Of a DNA stretch of 22,139 bases, positions 19,576 to 22,139 are shown one piece after another. Numbering within the stretch: the first letter of the stretch is position 1; each line of letters opens with the position of its first letter. Source of the DNA: Hyphomonas sp. UBA5111 (GTDB taxonomy: Bacteria > Pseudomonadota > Alphaproteobacteria > Caulobacterales > Hyphomonadaceae); contig DHZF01000010.1 in the NCBI GenBank assembly GCA_002414505.1, positions 1 through 22,139 of the forward strand, read 5' to 3'. A program made the position numbers and the translations under genes. Under the pieces are notes generated by a model. The model saw only the letters and a list, made by a program, of their open reading frames with translations. It was not told where the DNA came from and ran no database searches.

Positions 19576-20490
19576 TCAGGAAGATTCGTGATTTCGCACG
19601 GCGTCGGCCAGGCTGACCTTGGCGCTGCCGGGTTTTAGCGGCTTGGGCTGGGAGTCCGACGGGCTCCAGCCGGACAAATGCACCACTTCAAATGTTGCGC
19701 GCACGCGTCCATCGGGATCGCTGAAGGTCTCGGTGTAGATTTCCATGGCGCGCAGCAGCACACGTCGCGGCAAGGGCCGCGTCATGCCGGATGCGAAAGC
19801 GGCGCGCTCGCCCATCCCTTTCAAATCGCTCAGTAACGCCATCGGAGTGGCATACCGCACCACGACCTTGTCCCGGTCGACGACCGGCAGGGCAAACCCC
19901 GCCCGTTGCATCAGACTCGCCATGTCACGCAGGCCGGGAAGGGGAGAGACACGCGCCGCGACGCCGCCGGTCACTTCCGTTTCCGCTTCCATCAGGCTGG
20001 CGCGCAACTCACTCAGCGTGCCTGCGCCAAACAGGGCGCCCAGGAACAGGCCATCGGGCTTGAGGGCCTGCCGGATCTGCACCAGCGCGCCGGGCAGGTC
20101 ATTCACCCAATGAAGCGACAGCGCCGACACGATCAGGTCCAGGCTGGCCCGCTCAAACGGCAAATGCTCCTCATCCAGCACGTGCGCCTGCAGGCCGGCG
20201 GCCCGGCTGAGCGCGACCATGCCGTGGGACAGGTCGCCCGCTTCGATGGTCCCGACCTTGCCGCTGGCCAGAACGCGTCTGGCAAGCTGGCCGTCATGTG
20301 TGCCGAGATCGAAGGCGCGATCAAAGGAATGGGACGTATCCGCCAGCCGGTCGGCGATATCGCTCGACACGCGCGCTTTCAGGAAGTCATATTTACTGAA
20401 ATTCGCCGCGGCACGGCTGCGATTGCGGGCCACACGTTCGCGGTCGAACAGGCGAGGGGGGGCGGCATTCGGGGGAACCGGGGAAGGCAT
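19576..20490 (-). CDS. SAM-dependent methyltransferase, BioC/NDUFAF5-like
   Basis: Class I methyltransferase-fold protein. The ATG at 20490 gives 304 residues and the usual opening of this family: a short proline-rich stretch, then PRLFDRERVARNRSRAAANF and YDFLK. Longer in-frame starts reach 20634 but add sequence unlike the family. SAM motif I is FDLGTHDGQL (60-69), followed by the acidic segment IEAGDLS. LPFERASLDLIVSALSLHWVNDLP is the motif II-III region typical of BioC-like proteins. Alphaproteobacterial relatives are often annotated BioC (malonyl-ACP methylation for biotin) or as homologues of mitochondrial NDUFAF5, a complex I assembly factor. I cannot choose, and no biotin or complex I gene is adjacent. 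It is convergent with the pilin gene, and its start codon overlaps that of divergent comF. Confidence 0.85.
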   Translation of the reverse strand: MPSPVPPNAAPPRLFDRERVARNRSRAAANFSKYDFLKARVSSDIADRLADTSHSFDRAFDLGTHDGQLARRVLASGKVGTIEAGDLSHGMVALSRAAGLQAHVLDEEHLPFERASLDLIVSALSLHWVNDLPGALVQIRQALKPDGLFLGALFGAGTLSELRASLMEAETEVTGGVAARVSPLPGLRDMASLMQRAGFALPVVDRDKVVVRYATPMALLSDLKGMGERAAFASGMTRPLPRRVLLRAMEIYTETFSDPDGRVRATFEVVHLSGWSPSDSQPKPLKPGSAKVSLADAVRNHESS

Positions 20491-21259
20491 GAGCAGCGAT
20501 ATGGACCACCGGGCCCGCATGGCAAAGGGGCTATTGCGCGCGACGGCTGAATTTCTCTGGCCCCAACGCTCCCTGGTCAGTGGCCAGCGTGGCGCCGGCA
20601 AGGGGCCGCTCTCGCCGTCTGAATTTGCCGCCATCGGCTTCCTGTCCGATCCTGTCTGCGAAAGCTGTGGCCGGCCAATGGAGCTGGATCTGGGACCAGG
20701 GGCGCAATGCGCGCCCTGTATTGCCCGCCCGCCACGATGGGACCGGGCCCGCGCCGCCCTCGTCTATGAGGCCGCCAGCCGCCGCATCGTGCTTGATCTG
20801 AAACGGTCCGGCCGCCGGGACGGGCTGCATGTGATGACCGGCTGGATGCACCGGGCGGGGGCGCAACTGGTCGCCGAAGCCGATCTGATCGTGCCCGTGC
20901 CGCTGCACTATACGCGCCTTGTCAGCCGGGGCTTCAACCAGTCGGCCTGGCTGGCGCAGGGAATTGCCCGCCGCGCCGGCCTGTCCTGCCGCGTCGATGT
21001 CCTGAAACGCCGCCGCCGCACGCCCACCCAGGGTGGGCTCAGCGCCAAGGCCCGCCGGCGCAATGTCGCGGGGGCTTTCAAAGTCTCCGACCGCGCTGCA
21101 ACCCATGTGCGTGACAAGCGTATCCTGCTGGTGGATGATGTCCTGACGACGGGCGCGACCCTGTCGGCCTGCACGCGGGCCCTGAAACAGGCGGGAGCGC
21201 GACAAGTCGACGTGCTGGTGCTTGCGCGCGTTGTGCGGGAAACGGATGTCACCATATAA
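20489..21259 (+). CDS. comF: ComF family phosphoribosyltransferase-like protein
   Basis: ComF/GntX family protein, associated in naturally competent bacteria with inward movement of single-stranded DNA; its role elsewhere is unclear. The chosen ATG at 20489 gives 256 residues. ATGs at 20501 and 20519 are alternatives, because the purine-rich GGGGAAGG sits very close to the first. A double CxxC zinc motif (CESC at 57-60, CAPC at 74-77) comes first, then the phosphoribosyltransferase fold with IVPVPLH, the RGFNQS segment and the PRPP-binding loop RILLVDDVLTTGAT (211-224). All expected motifs are present. grxC follows after 30 bases, so comF-grxC-DUF1178 look like an operon. Confidence 0.93.
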   Translation: MSSDMDHRARMAKGLLRATAEFLWPQRSLVSGQRGAGKGPLSPSEFAAIGFLSDPVCESCGRPMELDLGPGAQCAPCIARPPRWDRARAALVYEAASRRIVLDLKRSGRRDGLHVMTGWMHRAGAQLVAEADLIVPVPLHYTRLVSRGFNQSAWLAQGIARRAGLSCRVDVLKRRRRTPTQGGLSAKARRRNVAGAFKVSDRAATHVRDKRILLVDDVLTTGATLSACTRALKQAGARQVDVLVLARVVRETDVTI

Positions 21260-21289
21260 AACGGGAAGAAACTATTCAGGAGCCCCTCA

Positions 21290-21547
21290 ATGGCTGATGT
21301 CACAATCTATACGCGCCAGTTCTGTCCCTACTGCACGCGCGCTGTTTCCCTGCTGAAATCCAAGAACGTCAATTTCAATGAAATTGACGCCGGAATGGAT
21401 GTGCAGAAAAAGGCCGAAATGGTCGAACGGTCCGGGGGCGGACGCACGTTCCCGCAGATTTTCATCGGCGACAAACATATCGGCGGCTGCGACGACATGA
21501 TGGCTCTGGAACAATCCGGCGAACTGGATTCGCTGCTCGCTGCCTGA
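21290..21547 (+). CDS. grxC: Glutaredoxin 3
   Basis: Small glutathione-dependent dithiol oxidoreductase of the cytoplasm. The 85-residue length is standard. The active site is C12-P-Y-C15. The cis-proline segment TFPQIFIGDKHIGG and the GGCDDMMAL glutathione-binding motif follow. AGGAG lies eight bases before the ATG. It sits 30 bases after comF and 12 before the DUF1178 gene, a grouping common in alphaproteobacteria, although a nitrilase-family gene often found between grxC and DUF1178 is absent. Confidence 0.97.
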   Translation: MADVTIYTRQFCPYCTRAVSLLKSKNVNFNEIDAGMDVQKKAEMVERSGGGRTFPQIFIGDKHIGGCDDMMALEQSGELDSLLAA

Positions 21548-21559
21548 TGTAGGATTGCC

Positions 21560-22000
21560 ATGATCCGGTATGCGCTGATCTGCTCTGATTGCGACCATGA
21601 CTTCGAGGCATGGTTTGCCTCCTCTGCGGCATTTGACGACCAGTCGGGCCGGGGCCTCGTCAGCTGCGCAATGTGCGGCGGCGAGAATGTCGCCAAGCAG
21701 ATCATGGCGCCTTCGGTACGCACGTCGGAAAACCGCAAGTCCGAACCGGATGAGGCGGCCAGGGTGCGCGAATTCATGGCGAAGGCGCGCGATCACGTTG
21801 CGAAAAATTTCGACTATGTCGGCGACAGCTTCGCGGATGAGGCGCGCTCGATGTATTATGGCGAGACCGAGGACCGGCCGATCTGGGGAGAAACCACAGC
21901 TGAAGAGTCCGAGGCCCTGCGCGAAGAAGGCGTGCCCGCCGCGCCGCTGCCGCGCGCTCTGACGCCGCCTCTGCCCAAGACGGACAAGCAACTAAACTGA
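21560..22000 (+). CDS. DUF1178 family protein (zinc-ribbon-like)
   Basis: Conserved alphaproteobacterial protein of unknown function. The 146-residue product opens MIRYALICSDCDHDFEAWF and has two cysteine pairs, C8/C11 and C36/C39 (SCAMCGGE), which probably bind zinc like a small zinc ribbon. The middle (REFMAKARDHVAKNF, YVGDSFADEARSMYYGE) is typical of DUF1178. The C-terminus is proline-rich and variable. It starts 12 bases after grxC and is probably the last gene of the comF-grxC operon, because a fresh promoter candidate follows before the next gene. No function can be read from the sequence. Confidence 0.9.
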   Translation: MIRYALICSDCDHDFEAWFASSAAFDDQSGRGLVSCAMCGGENVAKQIMAPSVRTSENRKSEPDEAARVREFMAKARDHVAKNFDYVGDSFADEARSMYYGETEDRPIWGETTAEESEALREEGVPAAPLPRALTPPLPKTDKQLN

Positions 22001-22020
22001 ACTGGAGCGCTTTGACGCGC

Positions 22021-22048
22021 TTGACCCTGCTTCGCCCTCATATATTAC
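22021..22048 (+). promoter_or_regulatory. Candidate promoter of the oxidase subunit IV gene
   Basis: TTGACC (22021-22026) and TATTAC (22043-22048) are separated by 16 bases in the 83-base gap before the last gene. The -35 matches five of six and the -10 four of six consensus bases. TATATT at 22041 is an overlapping alternative -10 with worse spacing. Confidence 0.4.
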
Positions 22049-22083
22049 GCAAGTCACAAGGTTTTTGACGGGGAGTGCCCTAA

Positions 22084-22139
22084 ATGGCTGCCAGTGAATA
22101 TCATCGTGGAGACATGGACATCAGCGCCCAGAAGGCGAC
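22084..22139 (+). CDS. aa3-type cytochrome c oxidase subunit IV (partial, start only)
   Basis: Only 18 codons are in the window, reading MAASEYHRGDMDISAQKA. The pattern EYxxGxMDIxxQ is the hallmark start of the small bacterial aa3-type cytochrome c oxidase subunit IV, a short single-helix protein of the inner membrane. GGGGAG lies eight bases before the ATG. The characteristic membrane helix lies beyond the window, so the call rests on this opening motif alone. Confidence 0.7.
   Translation, partial: MAASEYHRGDMDISAQKA

Overview
This is a GC-rich chromosomal segment of an alphaproteobacterium. It most resembles the Caulobacterales/Hyphomonadaceae (Hyphomonas-like). The reasons are the ftsQ-ftsA-ftsZ-lpxC-bamD order, an FtsZ with a long acidic linker ending in LEIPAFLRR, the divergent secA / PPIase-argJ-mutT neighbourhood, the comF-grxC-DUF1178 group, the start of an aa3-oxidase subunit IV gene, and CtrA-like (TTAA-N7-TTAA) plus CcrM-type (GANTC) sites in the division-gene gaps. 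The assignment rests on reading the proteins, not on a search. Genes are densely packed and no stretch over 300 bases lacks a gene. I saw no tRNA, rRNA, insertion sequence, CRISPR array or phage gene.

Layout. (1) 1-2094: ligA, missing only its extreme 5' end, convergent with what follows. (2) 2106-8743, minus strand, read right to left: ddl-ftsQ-ftsA-ftsZ-lpxC-bamD, i.e. the last peptidoglycan precursor enzyme, the divisome core, lipid A committed synthesis and outer-membrane protein assembly. (3) 8967-11030, plus strand: a TonB-dependent-receptor-type outer membrane protein between ddl and murB. It splits what is usually a contiguous murB-ddl pair. (4) 11042-16584, minus strand, read right to left: secA, a small acidic single-span membrane protein, creD, murB. 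(5) 16771-19557, plus strand: a PPIase lipoprotein, argJ and mutT with overlapping ends, then an orphan Flp-type pilin gene too short for most ORF cut-offs. (6) 19576-20490, minus strand: a BioC/NDUFAF5-like methyltransferase whose start codon overlaps that of divergent comF. (7) 20489-22139, plus strand: comF, grxC, a DUF1178 zinc-ribbon protein and the first codons of an aa3-type cytochrome oxidase subunit IV.

Functionally the window is mostly cell-envelope construction: MurB and Ddl make precursors, FtsQ/A/Z place and drive the septum, LpxC and BamD build the outer membrane, SecA exports the proteins, and the PPIase lipoprotein probably helps fold them. The most interesting signals are regulatory. 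Matching CtrA-like boxes lie in front of ddl and in front of ftsZ. A MecI/BlaI/CopY-like palindrome lies between ddl and the receptor gene. Several compact inverted repeats occupy intergenic gaps. I found no convincing wholly new system. The orphan pilin, the receptor inserted in the cell-wall cluster and the uncharacterised small membrane protein are the least explained coding elements.
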